Source: Halalkalibacter sp. APA_J-10(15)
Lineage (GTDB): Bacteria; Bacillota; Bacilli; Bacillales; Bacillaceae_D
DNA length: 64,000 nucleotides
Assembly (NCBI RefSeq): GCF_023017105.1
Contig: NZ_JALKEV010000009.1
Location: forward strand, 1-64,000
Direction: 5' to 3'
The notes beneath the pieces are model-generated. The model ran no database searches and had not been told where the DNA came from. It saw only the letters and a program-made list of their open reading frames with translations. The position numbers and the translations under genes were made by a program. This document shows, piece by piece, positions 55,147 to 64,000 of the stretch (position 1 is the stretch's first letter; every line of letters begins with the position of its first letter).

Positions 55147-56394
55147 TTAAATAAGAAGTTGAAATAAACTCTCATCTTTGTTTAGCTCTGTATATGCAAA
55201 GCCTTTTTTTGTTAAGCGATCAATTAATTGATCATAGTCACTAGCATACTTAAGTTCGACACCTAATAATACTGGACCATTTGAACGGTTATTCTTTTTC
55301 GTATATTCAAAACGTGTAATATCATCATCAGGACCTAATACTTCTGATATAAATTCTCTTAACGCCCCTGCGCGTTGTGGGAATTGGACTATAAAGTAAT
55401 GCTGTAGCCCTTCATAAATAAGAGAACGCTCTCTCATTTCTTGCATCCGTCCAATGTCATTATTGCCTCCACTTACAACACATACGACATTTTTCCCTTT
55501 AATCTCTTCACGATAAAAATCTAGCGCGGCAATTGACATCGCTCCTGCAGGCTCAGCAACAATGGCATTTTGGTTGTACAATTCTAAAATGGTCGTACAA
55601 ATTTTCCCTTCAGGCACTAAAACAACATCATCAAGGATATTTTGACAAATGGAAAATGGAATATCACCGACTCTTTTAACAGCTGCACCATCTACGAATT
55701 TGTCAATTTTCTCTAACTCGACAACTTTCCCTTGTTTTAATGATTCCTTCATCGATGGTGCTCCACTAGGCTCACAACCGATAAGTCTGGTTCTAGGACT
55801 AATGCTCTTAATATATGTCCCTACTCCACTAATAAGTCCGCCACCGCCAATTGAAGAAAATAAATAATCAATGTTGTCATCGATGTCATTCATGATTTCC
55901 ATCCCTACAGTCCCTTGTCCAGCAACAATTTTCTCCTGGTTAAATGGATGGATAAACGCCATATTGTAGTCATTAGAATAACTGAGCGCCTGTTTGTAAG
56001 AGTCATCAAACGTATCTCCAATAAGTAATACTTCAACAAATTCCTTACCAAAAAATTTCACTTGGTCTACCTTTTGTCTCGGGGTTGTCGAAGGCATAAA
56101 TATTTTCCCTTGAATTTTCAACGCACGACAGGAGTAAGCAACTCCTTGTGCATGATTTCCAGCACTTGCGCAAACAATGCCATTATCTAATTCCTCTTCA
56201 GATAAGCTAGAAATTTGGTAATAGGCACCTCTAATTTTAAATGAACGAACGACCTGTAAGTCTTCCCTTTTTAAGAATACATTACATTCGTAACGTTCTG
56301 ACAATACTTCATTCTTCTGTAATGGGGTATGTGTTACAATGTCCTTTAAACGTTGGTTTGCAATAATAATATCTTCTATATGTAAAATTCCCAT
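55147..56394 (-). CDS. ilvA: Threonine dehydratase (biosynthetic)
   Basis: The protein has 415 aa, a fold type II PLP enzyme: PLP Lys in VVRSFKIRGAYY (about 53), the SAGNHAQGVAYSC motif (about 75-87) and the glycine-rich phosphate loop SSIGGGGLISGVG. The C-terminal 90 residues (YFIVQFPQRAGALREFISEV) form one ACT-like regulatory domain. It deaminates threonine to 2-oxobutyrate, the first step to isoleucine. It is monocistronic, with GAGAGGGATAGG upstream; no T-box is seen in its short leader. Confidence 0.93.
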   Translation of the reverse strand: MGILHIEDIIIANQRLKDIVTHTPLQKNEVLSERYECNVFLKREDLQVVRSFKIRGAYYQISSLSEEELDNGIVCASAGNHAQGVAYSCRALKIQGKIFMPSTTPRQKVDQVKFFGKEFVEVLLIGDTFDDSYKQALSYSNDYNMAFIHPFNQEKIVAGQGTVGMEIMNDIDDNIDYLFSSIGGGGLISGVGTYIKSISPRTRLIGCEPSGAPSMKESLKQGKVVELEKIDKFVDGAAVKRVGDIPFSICQNILDDVVLVPEGKICTTILELYNQNAIVAEPAGAMSIAALDFYREEIKGKNVVCVVSGGNNDIGRMQEMRERSLIYEGLQHYFIVQFPQRAGALREFISEVLGPDDDITRFEYTKKNNRSNGPVLLGVELKYASDYDQLIDRLTKKGFAYTELNKDESLFQLLI

Positions 56395-56586
56395 GATCCT
56401 ATCCCTCTCGATTCATTGTCTACAGTATATCTATAGTATCACAATGACTTTCTTTTGCGAACCCCTAAGCCATTGAGCAGTTGCTCAATAAGCTGTATGA
56501 TTTTGTCATAATAAGATTGATTATTTAATCCCAGCTTACTATAATAGAGTGAAGGATCTTTCTGTTCTTGTTGAGGAGGGTAGAAT

Positions 56587-56787
56587 ATGAAATTAAAATG
56601 GATACTATCAACAGCAATCATCATGCTAATCTGTATGGTACCAGCACAAGTTCTTGCAGCAGCTGCTGAAAATGGTGATGAAGCTGCTAGCTCTGAACCT
56701 TCTGGATTGCTTGTTGTTTCACTTACAATCTTATCGATAGTGACAATGATTTATTTAATCTATCTTGAAATTCGTGATAACGGGTAA
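56587..56787 (+). CDS. Small membrane protein with signal segment
   Basis: The product has 66 aa: a signal-like start (MKLKWILSTAIIMLICMVPA ending QVLAAAA), an acidic linker and a membrane helix (LLVVSLTILSIVTMIYLIYL) with a short charged tail. The GAGGAGGG ribosome binding site supports it. I do not recognise the family. Confidence 0.7.
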   Translation: MKLKWILSTAIIMLICMVPAQVLAAAAENGDEAASSEPSGLLVVSLTILSIVTMIYLIYLEIRDNG

Positions 56788-56839
56788 TCATCACTCATTT
56801 TCTTCATTTGATTGTAGTTAGGAATACGTACATATAAAA

Positions 56840-56878
56840 AGAGAGTTACTAGTTGTCCTAATAACTCTCTTTTTTGTA
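56840..56878. terminator. Bidirectional terminator
   Basis: AAAGAGAGTTA / TAACTCTCTTTTTT lies between the small membrane protein gene and yppE and covers the yppE stop. Confidence 0.85.
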
Positions 56879-57250
56879 TTGATCGATTGCGGTTAATAGT
56901 TGTGACAGTACAAAGTCAACTGATTTAAAAGTTTCCATTTGCCGTTTTCTACTTGTTTTTGAGTAAAATGATTTAATAGCAACAATTTCTAAATTCTCTT
57001 CTGTTTGATTCAATTGAGAAGGATGAAGATGTAGTGGTTTAGCCTTCTGTACGAATGACACAGCTAATGGAAGCCAGCTGTCTCTAATATCCTTCACCTG
57101 ATCAGCAAAAGGCTTCACTTTCCCATAAAAATCAACCTCATATCCCTCTCTTTTGACTACCTGTATAAAATCATTTCTTGCTTCATCATTTCGTTTACAT
57201 AATTCTTTTGTTAATCGTTCTAACTGTTCTAATTTATTTTGTTCTAGCAT
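56858..57250 (-). CDS. yppE: YppE family protein (DUF1798)
   Basis: The protein has 130 aa, an all-helical bundle of the DUF1798 family, recognised by the C-terminal half (LEIVAIKSFYSKTSRKRQME, then SVDFVLSQLLTAIDQYKKE) and by DSWLPLAVSFVQKAKPLHLH. Structure but not function is known for B. subtilis YppE. Its place near sspM, yppC, recU and ponA matches B. subtilis. AAGGAGGG precedes the ATG. Confidence 0.85.
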   Translation of the reverse strand: MLEQNKLEQLERLTKELCKRNDEARNDFIQVVKREGYEVDFYGKVKPFADQVKDIRDSWLPLAVSFVQKAKPLHLHPSQLNQTEENLEIVAIKSFYSKTSRKRQMETFKSVDFVLSQLLTAIDQYKKESY

Positions 57251-57318
57251 AACGCCCTCCTTTTTGTATCATATCAAAGGTGGCGATAAATCAAAAGGCA
57301 AATAAGGAATATCAATTT

Positions 57319-57567
57319 TCAACATTCATCTTTAAATGCCTTTAGTCGTTTTTTCATTTTGGCGAATGTTGCATGAAATTCAGTTAAATGCTGCACATTT
57401 CTTTCATGCTTTAAATGTCTCATACAATCATATTCTTCAAATAGATTCTCAATTGAATCAAGTTTACTCTGTATGGTTGCACCTGTGACATAGTTTTCAT
57501 GTTGGGAGTTGTTTTTGCAATGATGAACATTTGGTTTGTGATCAGTTACGCGAATGACATATTCCAT
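57319..57567 (-). CDS. Small His/Cys-containing protein of unknown function
   Basis: The product has 82 aa: MEYVIRVTDHKPNVHHCKNN, then a helical part ending AKMKKRLKAFKDEC. Several His and Cys residues might bind metal, but no known motif is seen. ATG 57567 follows GGAGGG; a reading from 57621 includes that site. Its place between yppE and sspM corresponds to small ypp genes (yppF/yppG region) of B. subtilis, but I cannot assign it to one. Confidence 0.65.
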   Translation of the reverse strand: MEYVIRVTDHKPNVHHCKNNSQHENYVTGATIQSKLDSIENLFEEYDCMRHLKHERNVQHLTEFHATFAKMKKRLKAFKDEC

Positions 57568-57736
57568 GTTAACACCCTCCTCCTTTATCGTACTGAACGT
57601 ATTCCATAGAACGATATTCATTTCCTTTCACGTAGACAAAACTAGTATTCATTCGGCAAAGAAAGTGCCAATTCTGTATGAGAAGCTATTTTTTGGATAA
57701 ACTATGGAACGATTTCAATGAAAAGGAGGTCTTTAG

Positions 57737-57838
57737 ATGACAAAGAACAATAAAGAAACGAAACAACAGGAAAAGCAACGTAAGGAATTAAACAAAGGCG
57801 ATAAAAAGCTAGGTGGACCAAACCGTCCGGCAGAATAA
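57737..57838 (+). CDS. sspM: Small acid-soluble spore protein M
   Basis: The product has 33 aa: MTKNNKETKQQEKQRKELNK, then GDKKLGGPNRPAE. The C-terminal DKKLGGPNRP is the SspM signature (B. subtilis SspM ends DKKLGGPNRPST). It is a minor spore core protein made in the forespore; its role is unknown. GGAGG lies 7 nt before the ATG. It is transcribed opposite to yppE and yppC, as a separate unit. Confidence 0.88.
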   Translation: MTKNNKETKQQEKQRKELNKGDKKLGGPNRPAE

Positions 57839-57879
57839 TTAAACAATACTTTGTAAGTTTTGATATGTAAAACTAACAG

Positions 57880-58123
57880 AAAGAGGCTGGGACATAACTA
57901 AAGTGTCTATCTGGAAACCCGAACAAAAGATGAACGTAGCGGATGAAATATACGTAGACTCCTGCGGGATGAAAAGCCAAGGGTGAGACCCCGCAGTGCG
58001 AAGCACGAGGAGGCTCACCGGCTTCCCGCGGAAAGCGAAGTATATTTCAGGAGCGGTTTACGTCCACCATCTATCATTGTTCGGCTTTTCTTTTAGTTAA
58101 ACCACTTTTGTCCCAGCCTCTTT
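57880..58123. repeat. Dispersed hairpin repeat, long form
   Basis: Perfect 14-bp terminal inverted repeats (AAAGAGGCTGGGAC / GTCCCAGCCTCTTT) enclose about 215 bp with GCGGATGAAATATACGTAGA, GCACGAGGAGGCTCACCGGC and CCCGCGGAAAGCG. It encodes no protein. This GC-richer core is of a type I recall from several Bacillaceae. The ends match the short form at 54113, and part of the core recurs at 4512-4555. It fills most of the gap 57839-58205. Confidence 0.85.
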
Positions 58124-58205
58124 CTATGTAGGGACTTAGGATAAACATTCTTTATCCATACTAGTAATGATCTGTTCAAATCTTATCTATTTTTGGGACA
58201 ACTTC

Positions 58206-59165
58206 TTATCCTTTCACTTTATAACCACTTACGAGTAAAGAAGCCTTTACTACTAGCCCTAATTCTAGCTCTTTTCTCTGTACCCACTTATTAATTTCTT
58301 TAGGTACAGCTATCTTTCCTTTTTTCATAAATCGGTGTCCATTCATTTGCAAGCTCCAATCTTTTTTGCATTTCCAATGATGATGAACGATCGGAAATGC
58401 TACTCGTAAATAAGGACTAGTATTCGATGTAGACCAATTTAAATGACTCCTATATTCTTTTCGAGATCCGGTTGGTTCAATAGTAGAAGCAAAATGATAA
58501 AAGTCGCCTCTCAGTTCAGGATGAAAAAGAAGGTTCATTAAATGTTTGCCTAATGTAATTCGTTTCTCTATTTTTGTAAACTTTCTTATATAATAACCGT
58601 ACAGGCGCCCATCAGTAGTAGGAAATAACACATAGCTGAAATGACCATGTTCTTCTATCCAATATAAAGCCGTTGAGAAGACCTTTTTTCGGTATAGCTC
58701 TTGTTCAATAACAGTTTGTTGAAGAATGAATTGTTCATTAATAATGAGGGCGATACATAACTGTTCTTCATCACGTTTTTCTAAGAAATACAACCATTCT
58801 TTTTGCATAAATTGGGATACGTTTAAATTTTTCAAAATAGCTAGATCGGATTTCTTCGTTTTTTTTATATATTCATACCAGAGAAGTTGAGGATACGCAT
58901 CAGCAAAGATTGTCCAATTCGCTCTTTCATAAGTTTTAAACAAAATTGCGCGATGCTCTTTAGAAATGAGTTGTTGAAACCATTTGCTTGATAAGTCCGT
59001 TATATTCCAGCCGGCGTTTCTTGAAACCATACTTGCTAGTAATGCCCACCTTATTTCAGGATGTTTTTTATAAAAATTGAAATAAAATCTAGTGCGTGAA
59101 ATATTATCTACGTTCCCTTTATGAGTTTCGTTTAAAATAGATTGAACTACATGATTTTTCATCAT
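58206..59165 (-). CDS. yppC: DUF2515 family protein YppC
   Basis: The protein has 319 aa of the DUF2515 family, recognised by RWALLASMVSRNAGWNITDL (about 39-58), the ERANWTIFADAYPQLLWYEY motif (about 81-100) and the RGDFYHFASTIEPTGSRKEY stretch. No signal or membrane segment is evident and the function is unknown. It is divergent from recU-ponA, in the B. subtilis order. AGGAGATCAGGTG precedes the ATG. Confidence 0.87.
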   Translation of the reverse strand: MMKNHVVQSILNETHKGNVDNISRTRFYFNFYKKHPEIRWALLASMVSRNAGWNITDLSSKWFQQLISKEHRAILFKTYERANWTIFADAYPQLLWYEYIKKTKKSDLAILKNLNVSQFMQKEWLYFLEKRDEEQLCIALIINEQFILQQTVIEQELYRKKVFSTALYWIEEHGHFSYVLFPTTDGRLYGYYIRKFTKIEKRITLGKHLMNLLFHPELRGDFYHFASTIEPTGSRKEYRSHLNWSTSNTSPYLRVAFPIVHHHWKCKKDWSLQMNGHRFMKKGKIAVPKEINKWVQRKELELGLVVKASLLVSGYKVKG

Positions 59166-59303
59166 TTTTCACCTGATCTCCTTGAAAGTTCTACAACATT
59201 GCTTTGCAACTTATGGTAATATAATGTGATGAAGATTATTCATCCATTTTAGTTCTGTCTACTTTCAAGAATGCATATCAGTTTGGAAGGGCTGTGATTT
59301 CGC

Positions 59304-59924
59304 GTGGCAATTCATTATCCAAACGGGAAAAGATTCAATCAAGGAAATGTCGTAAATAACGCTTCAAAAAAAAGAAGTAAACCCACTACTTTGTATAGTA
59401 ATCGAGGAATGACACTTGAAGACGATTTAAACATGGCGAATCAATATTATTTAGCGGATGGACGTGCTATTATTCATAAAAAGCCAACTCCAGTTCAAAT
59501 TGTTCATGTTGATTACCCAAAGCGAAGTGCTGCGGTTATTAAAGAAGCTTATTTTAAACAAGCGTCGACCACAGATTATAATGGCGTATATCGTGGACGT
59601 TATATCGATTTCGAGGCTAAAGAAACAAAAAATAAATCCTCCTTTCCGTTAAGTAATTTTCATGAACATCAAGTCGATCATATGGAACAAGTTATTCAAC
59701 ATGACGGCATTGCATTTGTTATACTTCGCTTCTCTTTTGCTGAGGAAATTTATTTGCTAGAAGCTAAGCATCTTATTACGTTTTATCGAAAAAAAGAAAC
59801 CGATCGTAAATCTATTCGTAAAAAAGATATTGAAATTTATGGTCATTTGATTAAAATAGGATATCATCCACGTATTGATTATTTAGAGGTGATTGATTCG
59901 ATCTACTTCATGGACGAGTCATAA
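59304..59924 (+). CDS. recU: Holliday junction resolvase RecU
   Basis: The protein has 206 aa: [20 protein letters not shown] (about 31-50), [20 protein letters not shown] (about 55-74), [20 protein letters not shown] (about 91-110, with the catalytic Asp-Glu-Lys cluster) and [14 protein letters not shown]. It cuts Holliday junctions and modulates RecA. The start is a GTG at 59304, which aligns with B. subtilis RecU, although the purine-rich GGAAGGG is somewhat far upstream. It forms an operon with ponA, 28 bp downstream. Confidence 0.95.
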   Translation: MAIHYPNGKRFNQGNVVNNASKKRSKPTTLYSNRGMTLEDDLNMANQYYLADGRAIIHKKPTPVQIVHVDYPKRSAAVIKEAYFKQASTTDYNGVYRGRYIDFEAKETKNKSSFPLSNFHEHQVDHMEQVIQHDGIAFVILRFSFAEEIYLLEAKHLITFYRKKETDRKSIRKKDIEIYGHLIKIGYHPRIDYLEVIDSIYFMDES

Positions 59925-59952
59925 TGAATGAATAAGAAAGGGAGAATGAACG

Positions 59953-62574
59953 ATGTCAGATCAACTGAACACAAGGCAAGCGCGTCGTCAAGCCCAAAAG
60001 AAAAAACAAAATAGTAATAATAATAAGGGGAAATCAAAAAAACAGCTTATAAAGAAAATTGCTATCGCTACTGCAATTGCCATCGCAGTAGCAATCATTG
60101 CAACGGGAATTACTGTTTTTGCAATCATTAGTAATGCGCCTGAATTGGATGAAGAAAAAATAATGCTAACTCAAGGGGCTCTCATGTACGACCAAAATGA
60201 TGAATTTATCTCTCAGCTTGAATCGTCTGAGAGACGGATGAATGTATCAATAAGTGACGTCCCTCCTGTCGTCCAAGATGCATTTATCGCTGTAGAAGAT
60301 ATCCGTTTTAGAGATCATTTTGGTATCGATATTCGCCGTCTGTTTGGTGCTGTTGCAGCAAATATTACAGATGGATTTGGAGCGGAAGGTGCGAGCACGA
60401 TTACACAGCAGCTCGTCAAAAATTTATTTTTAGAAAATGACAAATTAATGACTCGAAAAATTCAAGAGCAGTATTTAGCGATTAAATTAGAACAGCAATT
60501 TTCAAAAGACCAAATACTTGAAATGTATTTAAATCAAATTTACTTAGGATCAGGTGTTTATGGAATTGAGCTAGCATCACAACGATATTTCAACAAGACC
60601 GTTGAAGAGCTTTCTTTGGCTGATGCTGCGCTACTAGCAGGAATTCCAAGACGTCCAAGCTTCTACGATCCAACTGTAAATCCAGAGGCTGCTGAGAGTA
60701 GACGTAATTTAGTCTTATCATTAATGGTCCAGCACGGTAAGATTACGGAGGAAGAAGCTGCTGAGGCTGAGGCGATTTCAATTGAAGACCAACTAGATGT
60801 AACAGAACGCGAGGCATACGCCTACGAAGCATTTTATAATCTTGTTTTGAATGAATTAGAAGAAATTGATGGCATTACAAGCAGTGATATTTACAATTCT
60901 GGCTTGAAGGTGTACACAACGTTAGATACACATGCACAGGAGCATGTTGAAGAGGTATTACAAACGAGTGATTATATTCAAAATTATCCTGATAACGAAG
61001 ATTTCCAAGCTGCTATTACACTGTTAGATACTGAAACTGGTCAAATTAAAGCAGTTGGAAGTGGTCGTGAGGATTCCGGTCAGCAAAGAGGGTTTAATTA
61101 TGCGACTGAAGCAAAACGTCAAATTGGTTCAACTGCTAAACCACTACTTGACTATGGACCAGCCATTGAATATTTACAATGGTCCACTGGTCATATGATT
61201 ACAGATGAACCACATTCGTATTCGGATGGTACTGAAATTAATAACTTTGACGGTACATTCCAAGGTCGAATGTCTATGAGAAGAGCTTTAGCCGCTTCGC
61301 GAAATGTTCCCGCCGTTAAAGCATTACAAGAGGTTGGAACGGATAGAGCAAAAGAATTTGGGGAGCAACTCGGGATGTCTATTGACACGATGCATGAATC
61401 GTACGGGTTAGGTGCTATTCCGCTTTCAACGAAAGATTTAGCAGGTGCTTATGCGGCCTTTGGAAATAATGGAACATATACACAACCATACTCTGTTAGA
61501 AAAGTCGAATTTCCAGATGGTCGCGTGTTAGAATTTGAACCGGAATCGCAAATGGCAATGAGTGATTATACGGCTTATATGGTTACTGACATGTTGAAAA
61601 CAGCCGTTACAGATGGAACTGGTGGGACGGCTAATATTTCAGGTTTACCTATGGCTGGTAAGACAGGTACAACAAACTTTGATCAAGACACTCGGGATCA
61701 ATATAATATTCCAGCAAATGCTGCTCCAGATATTTGGTTTGCTGGTTATACGACTAGATATACAGCAGCTGTTTGGACAGGATTTAACCAGCATTCGGAG
61801 GACAATTACTTCCCTAGTCAAGATTCATCTAGACAAATTGCTCAGCAAATATTTAAGGCAGTTGTTGAGGAAGTATCATCTAATATTGAAACACCAGATT
61901 TCACAATGCCGAACTCCGTTGTCCGTGTTGGCGTAGAACGTTCCACAGGTTTACTACCAAGTGATTTCACGCCAAGCAGTGAAATTGTTTATGAATTATT
62001 TGTACGTGGTAATGAGCCGACTAGAGTATCTGAAGAATTTATCGACATTGAATCACCAAGTGATCTTATGGCGAACTATGAAGAAAGCTCGAATCAAATT
62101 ATAATGAGCTGGAATTATCCAGATGAATTTAGAGAGCAAGTCACATTTGAAATTCAAGTTTCTGTTGATGGTGGTGACCTACAAACATTAGACCGAAAGA
62201 AAGATATGCAATATATTTACGGTTCTCCTGATGAAGGTGCTACGTATCAATTTTATGTTACTGCCCTTTCCGATGACCATTCGAACTTAAAAAGTGATCC
62301 TGTGTCCGTTACGATAGAAATTCCAGAAGCAGTGATTGATGATCCAGATGATGATGAACCTGATGTACCGGATAATGAAGATCCTGTAGGAGATCCTGAT
62401 GTTGAAGACCCTAACGATGATATACCTGATCCTACTAATAATGTTGGCAATGGTAATGGATCGAATGGGGACGGAGATGATGATACGAATAATGATGATT
62501 CCCCTCCTTCTAGTGATGGCGACGACGGCGATAATGATAATGATACGAACGAAGAAGAAGACACAACTGAATAA
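59953..62574 (+). CDS. ponA: Penicillin-binding protein 1A/1B (class A)
   Basis: The protein has 873 aa. A basic cytoplasmic tail (about 1-35) and one membrane helix (36-60) precede the glycosyltransferase domain (catalytic Glu115 in AFIAVEDIRFRDHFG; GASTITQQLVKN) and the transpeptidase domain with Ser393 and Lys396 in GSTAKP, SRN in AASRNVPA and KTGT near 570. A fibronectin type III-like domain (about 695-785) and an Asp/Asn-rich acidic tail (about 790-873) follow. It polymerises and cross-links peptidoglycan and is the usual partner of GpsB. AAGGGAG precedes the ATG. Confidence 0.95.
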   Translation: MSDQLNTRQARRQAQKKKQNSNNNKGKSKKQLIKKIAIATAIAIAVAIIATGITVFAIISNAPELDEEKIMLTQGALMYDQNDEFISQLESSERRMNVSISDVPPVVQDAFIAVEDIRFRDHFGIDIRRLFGAVAANITDGFGAEGASTITQQLVKNLFLENDKLMTRKIQEQYLAIKLEQQFSKDQILEMYLNQIYLGSGVYGIELASQRYFNKTVEELSLADAALLAGIPRRPSFYDPTVNPEAAESRRNLVLSLMVQHGKITEEEAAEAEAISIEDQLDVTEREAYAYEAFYNLVLNELEEIDGITSSDIYNSGLKVYTTLDTHAQEHVEEVLQTSDYIQNYPDNEDFQAAITLLDTETGQIKAVGSGREDSGQQRGFNYATEAKRQIGSTAKPLLDYGPAIEYLQWSTGHMITDEPHSYSDGTEINNFDGTFQGRMSMRRALAASRNVPAVKALQEVGTDRAKEFGEQLGMSIDTMHESYGLGAIPLSTKDLAGAYAAFGNNGTYTQPYSVRKVEFPDGRVLEFEPESQMAMSDYTAYMVTDMLKTAVTDGTGGTANISGLPMAGKTGTTNFDQDTRDQYNIPANAAPDIWFAGYTTRYTAAVWTGFNQHSEDNYFPSQDSSRQIAQQIFKAVVEEVSSNIETPDFTMPNSVVRVGVERSTGLLPSDFTPSSEIVYELFVRGNEPTRVSEEFIDIESPSDLMANYEESSNQIIMSWNYPDEFREQVTFEIQVSVDGGDLQTLDRKKDMQYIYGSPDEGATYQFYVTALSDDHSNLKSDPVSVTIEIPEAVIDDPDDDEPDVPDNEDPVGDPDVEDPNDDIPDPTNNVGNGNGSNGDGDDDTNNDDSPPSSDGDDGDNDNDTNEEEDTTE

Positions 62575-62597
62575 TATAGCAGTAACTAAATGTAAAT

Positions 62598-62641
62598 AAA
62601 AGCAGTCCTAAAGGATACAGTATGTAACCTTTAGGACTGCT
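62598..62641. terminator. Bidirectional terminator between ponA and dynA
   Basis: AAAGCAGTCCTAAAGG / CCTTTAGGACTGCTTT is a perfect 16-bp stem with a 12-nt loop. Confidence 0.9.
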
Positions 62642-62654
62642 TTACAATTTTTAT

Positions 62655-64000
62655 TCAATCATTTTCAAGTTGTGAGACACCATCTTTAATGAATTGATTT
62701 ACTTTCTTTTTTTCCATAAACAATATATCCAATTGTGTATCATTCATTAATGAATAGAATCGGTCAGACTGACGTTGTAATTTATCATAAAATTGTTCTT
62801 TTATATTTGCTACATATTGATCAATAAATGAATGCAAATGGATAATGGTTTCATCTTCACAAGCTTTTAATTGCTCCTGAACATGCTCTGTCCCTTTAGT
62901 AACCAACTCTTCCTTCCAACGTCTATTTTCACCCTCTTCAAGAAATCGACGTAGTGAATGAAATTGTTGGATATATCGATCTATTTCAATTTGTAAAAAA
63001 CGTCTTGACCTAATGTCTATTTGAAAATGGTGCATGTCTTCGACCGGACGGTTCAATGATTGAAAATCTTTTTGTATTCTCGCCATTAGCAAGTCTACCC
63101 ACTCATTTACAGAAAGCTGAACCTTCGCATCAATACGAACAAATGTCGCCTGTAGCTCTTGTTTAATAAAATGATCTCCTTCATTTAGCCATTCTACTAA
63201 AGCAGAACGTAACGTTAGTTTTTGTGTTCGTTTGTTATCACCTGTAACCGTTGTTACATTGACGATATCTTGATAGTTATCATTAAGTTGAAAACGGATC
63301 CGTTCTCTTAAATAAACGAATAACTGTTGTAGTTCTTGCTTACTAAGCTGTGAAATGACATCATAGGAGGTATTCGATACCTCTTCTTTCCAAAGCTTTA
63401 GCTTTGCATGTAACTCTTTTTCTTTCTCTTCCTTCTTATCATTTTCAGATTGAATTAAGTCAATACTTTCTATTAATATTTCTTTGTATTTCTTTATTTC
63501 ATCAACGATTAACATATAACTAAGCTTAAGAATATCATTAATGGTTGAAGCATAGAATGTACGTTCAAAGTTTTGAAAAGCATCATCAGGTTCATTTGAT
63601 TGTTTTCCACTTAATCCTTTTTTACTCGATAAAGCAAATAAACGCGGCTCAGATATGCCATTATTTTTTAACTGCTGTATAACATGATTTCTTACGCCAT
63701 TTAATTCTGATTCACTACTAGCCAAATCAGACGCGTTTAATATGAAGTATAGCTTATCTTCTCTAAAACCATCATTGACCTTAGCCATTTGTTGTAGAAA
63801 CAATTGATCAGCTTTTGAGAACGAATGATTGTAATAACTCACATAGAAAATGGCATCTGATTGTTGTACTTGTTTAAATGCTACTTGAGTATGTCGACCA
63901 TGTATTGAATTGACTCCAGGAGTATCTACTAAGACAACACCATTTTTTGTCAACTCACAATCATAAAAAATTGTCACCTTCTGCACAAGACATGCGCGTT
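62655..64000 (-). CDS. dynA: Dynamin-like protein DynA (partial, N-terminal part off the right edge)
   Basis: The C-terminal 448 or so residues are present; the frame stays open through the right edge, so no start is given (the GTG at 63986 is internal). VVLVDTPGVNS is the G3 motif of a dynamin GTPase domain, and LNASD is the G4-like motif. A long helical stalk follows (DEIKKYKEILIESIDLIQSE; RRFLQIEIDRYIQQFHSLRR). B. subtilis DynA (YpbR) is a fusion of two dynamins that tethers and fuses membranes and protects against phage and membrane damage; this would be the second half. Gene order matches B. subtilis ypbR. Confidence 0.88.
   Translation of the reverse strand, partial: RACLVQKVTIFYDCELTKNGVVLVDTPGVNSIHGRHTQVAFKQVQQSDAIFYVSYYNHSFSKADQLFLQQMAKVNDGFREDKLYFILNASDLASSESELNGVRNHVIQQLKNNGISEPRLFALSSKKGLSGKQSNEPDDAFQNFERTFYASTINDILKLSYMLIVDEIKKYKEILIESIDLIQSENDKKEEKEKELHAKLKLWKEEVSNTSYDVISQLSKQELQQLFVYLRERIRFQLNDNYQDIVNVTTVTGDNKRTQKLTLRSALVEWLNEGDHFIKQELQATFVRIDAKVQLSVNEWVDLLMARIQKDFQSLNRPVEDMHHFQIDIRSRRFLQIEIDRYIQQFHSLRRFLEEGENRRWKEELVTKGTEHVQEQLKACEDETIIHLHSFIDQYVANIKEQFYDKLQRQSDRFYSLMNDTQLDILFMEKKKVNQFIKDGVSQLEND

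Noticed and set aside
56439-56624. A 61-codon minus-strand frame upstream of ilvA
   Set aside because: No ribosome binding site or motif; it overlaps the start of the plus-strand membrane protein gene.
62253-62564. A Ser-rich 103-codon minus-strand frame
   Set aside because: It is the mirror of the Asp-rich tail of ponA (GAT/GAC codons read backwards give Ser and Val).

Overview
The window is chromosomal DNA of a low-GC, endospore-forming member of the Bacillaceae. The evidence is a class B RNase P RNA, spore genes (cotD, sspM, kapB, a YhcN/YlaJ lipoprotein, a Spo0E-like peptide), long AGGAGG ribosome binding sites, frequent TTG/GTG starts, and two blocks that keep Bacillus subtilis gene order (ypsC-rnpB-gpsB-ypsA-cotD-mrfB-mrfA, and yppE-sspM-yppC-recU-ponA-dynA). 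An alkaliphilic or halotolerant relative of Bacillus (Alkalihalobacillus-like) is my inference, from acidic exported proteins and an ectoine-hydrolase-like gene; it is not proven.

Layout. 1-3514: 5' part of a very large secreted, modular surface protein that runs off the left edge. 3565-4600: gene-poor, AT-rich stretch with a decayed NUDIX gene and a fragment of a dispersed repeat. 4617-12530: housekeeping block on the minus strand (DUF2564, rRNA methyltransferase, rnpB, RNase H, gpsB, ypsA, cotD, mrfBA DNA repair). 12975-16200: ABC exporter with a divergent TetR regulator. 16286-17996: azlCD branched-chain amino acid exporter with a divergent XRE-cupin regulator. 18036-18333: serine hydrolase pseudogene. 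18440-25398: sugar isomerase under a cre site, mecA-like PBP3, cold shock protein, two lipoproteins, Spo0E-like peptide, and dapA behind a lysine riboswitch. 25523-34549: DMT transporter and a five-gene catabolic operon with a divergent PucR regulator. 34588-36679: kapB, small membrane proteins, ypjP. 36835-43067: glutamate synthase. 43593-45518: TelA-family gene with an unknown partner. 45734-57838: ydbST, cvfC, bacilliredoxin and thioredoxin-like genes, rnz, NlpC/P60 hydrolase, cheV, ilvA, and small genes including sspM. 58206-64000: yppC, recU-ponA, and a partial dynA.

The most interesting locus is 26657-34549. An ectoine-hydrolase-like M24 protein, an M20 amidohydrolase, an aldehyde dehydrogenase, a homoserine dehydrogenase and a cystathionine gamma-synthase-family enzyme sit in one tightly packed, partly overlapping operon beside a PucR activator-type gene. 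The first steps match ectoine breakdown (ring opening, deacetylation, oxidation of aspartate semialdehyde). The usual EnuR regulator and class III DABA transaminase are absent, and two unusual enzymes take their place.

Several short genes are easy to miss and are annotated here: a 48-aa Spo0E-like protein (23948-24094), a 33-aa SspM (57737-57838) and a possible 31-aa membrane peptide (8758-8853). A dispersed hairpin repeat family (35791, 54113, 57880, with a fragment at 4512) and a second repeat (4438, 12828) recur between genes.
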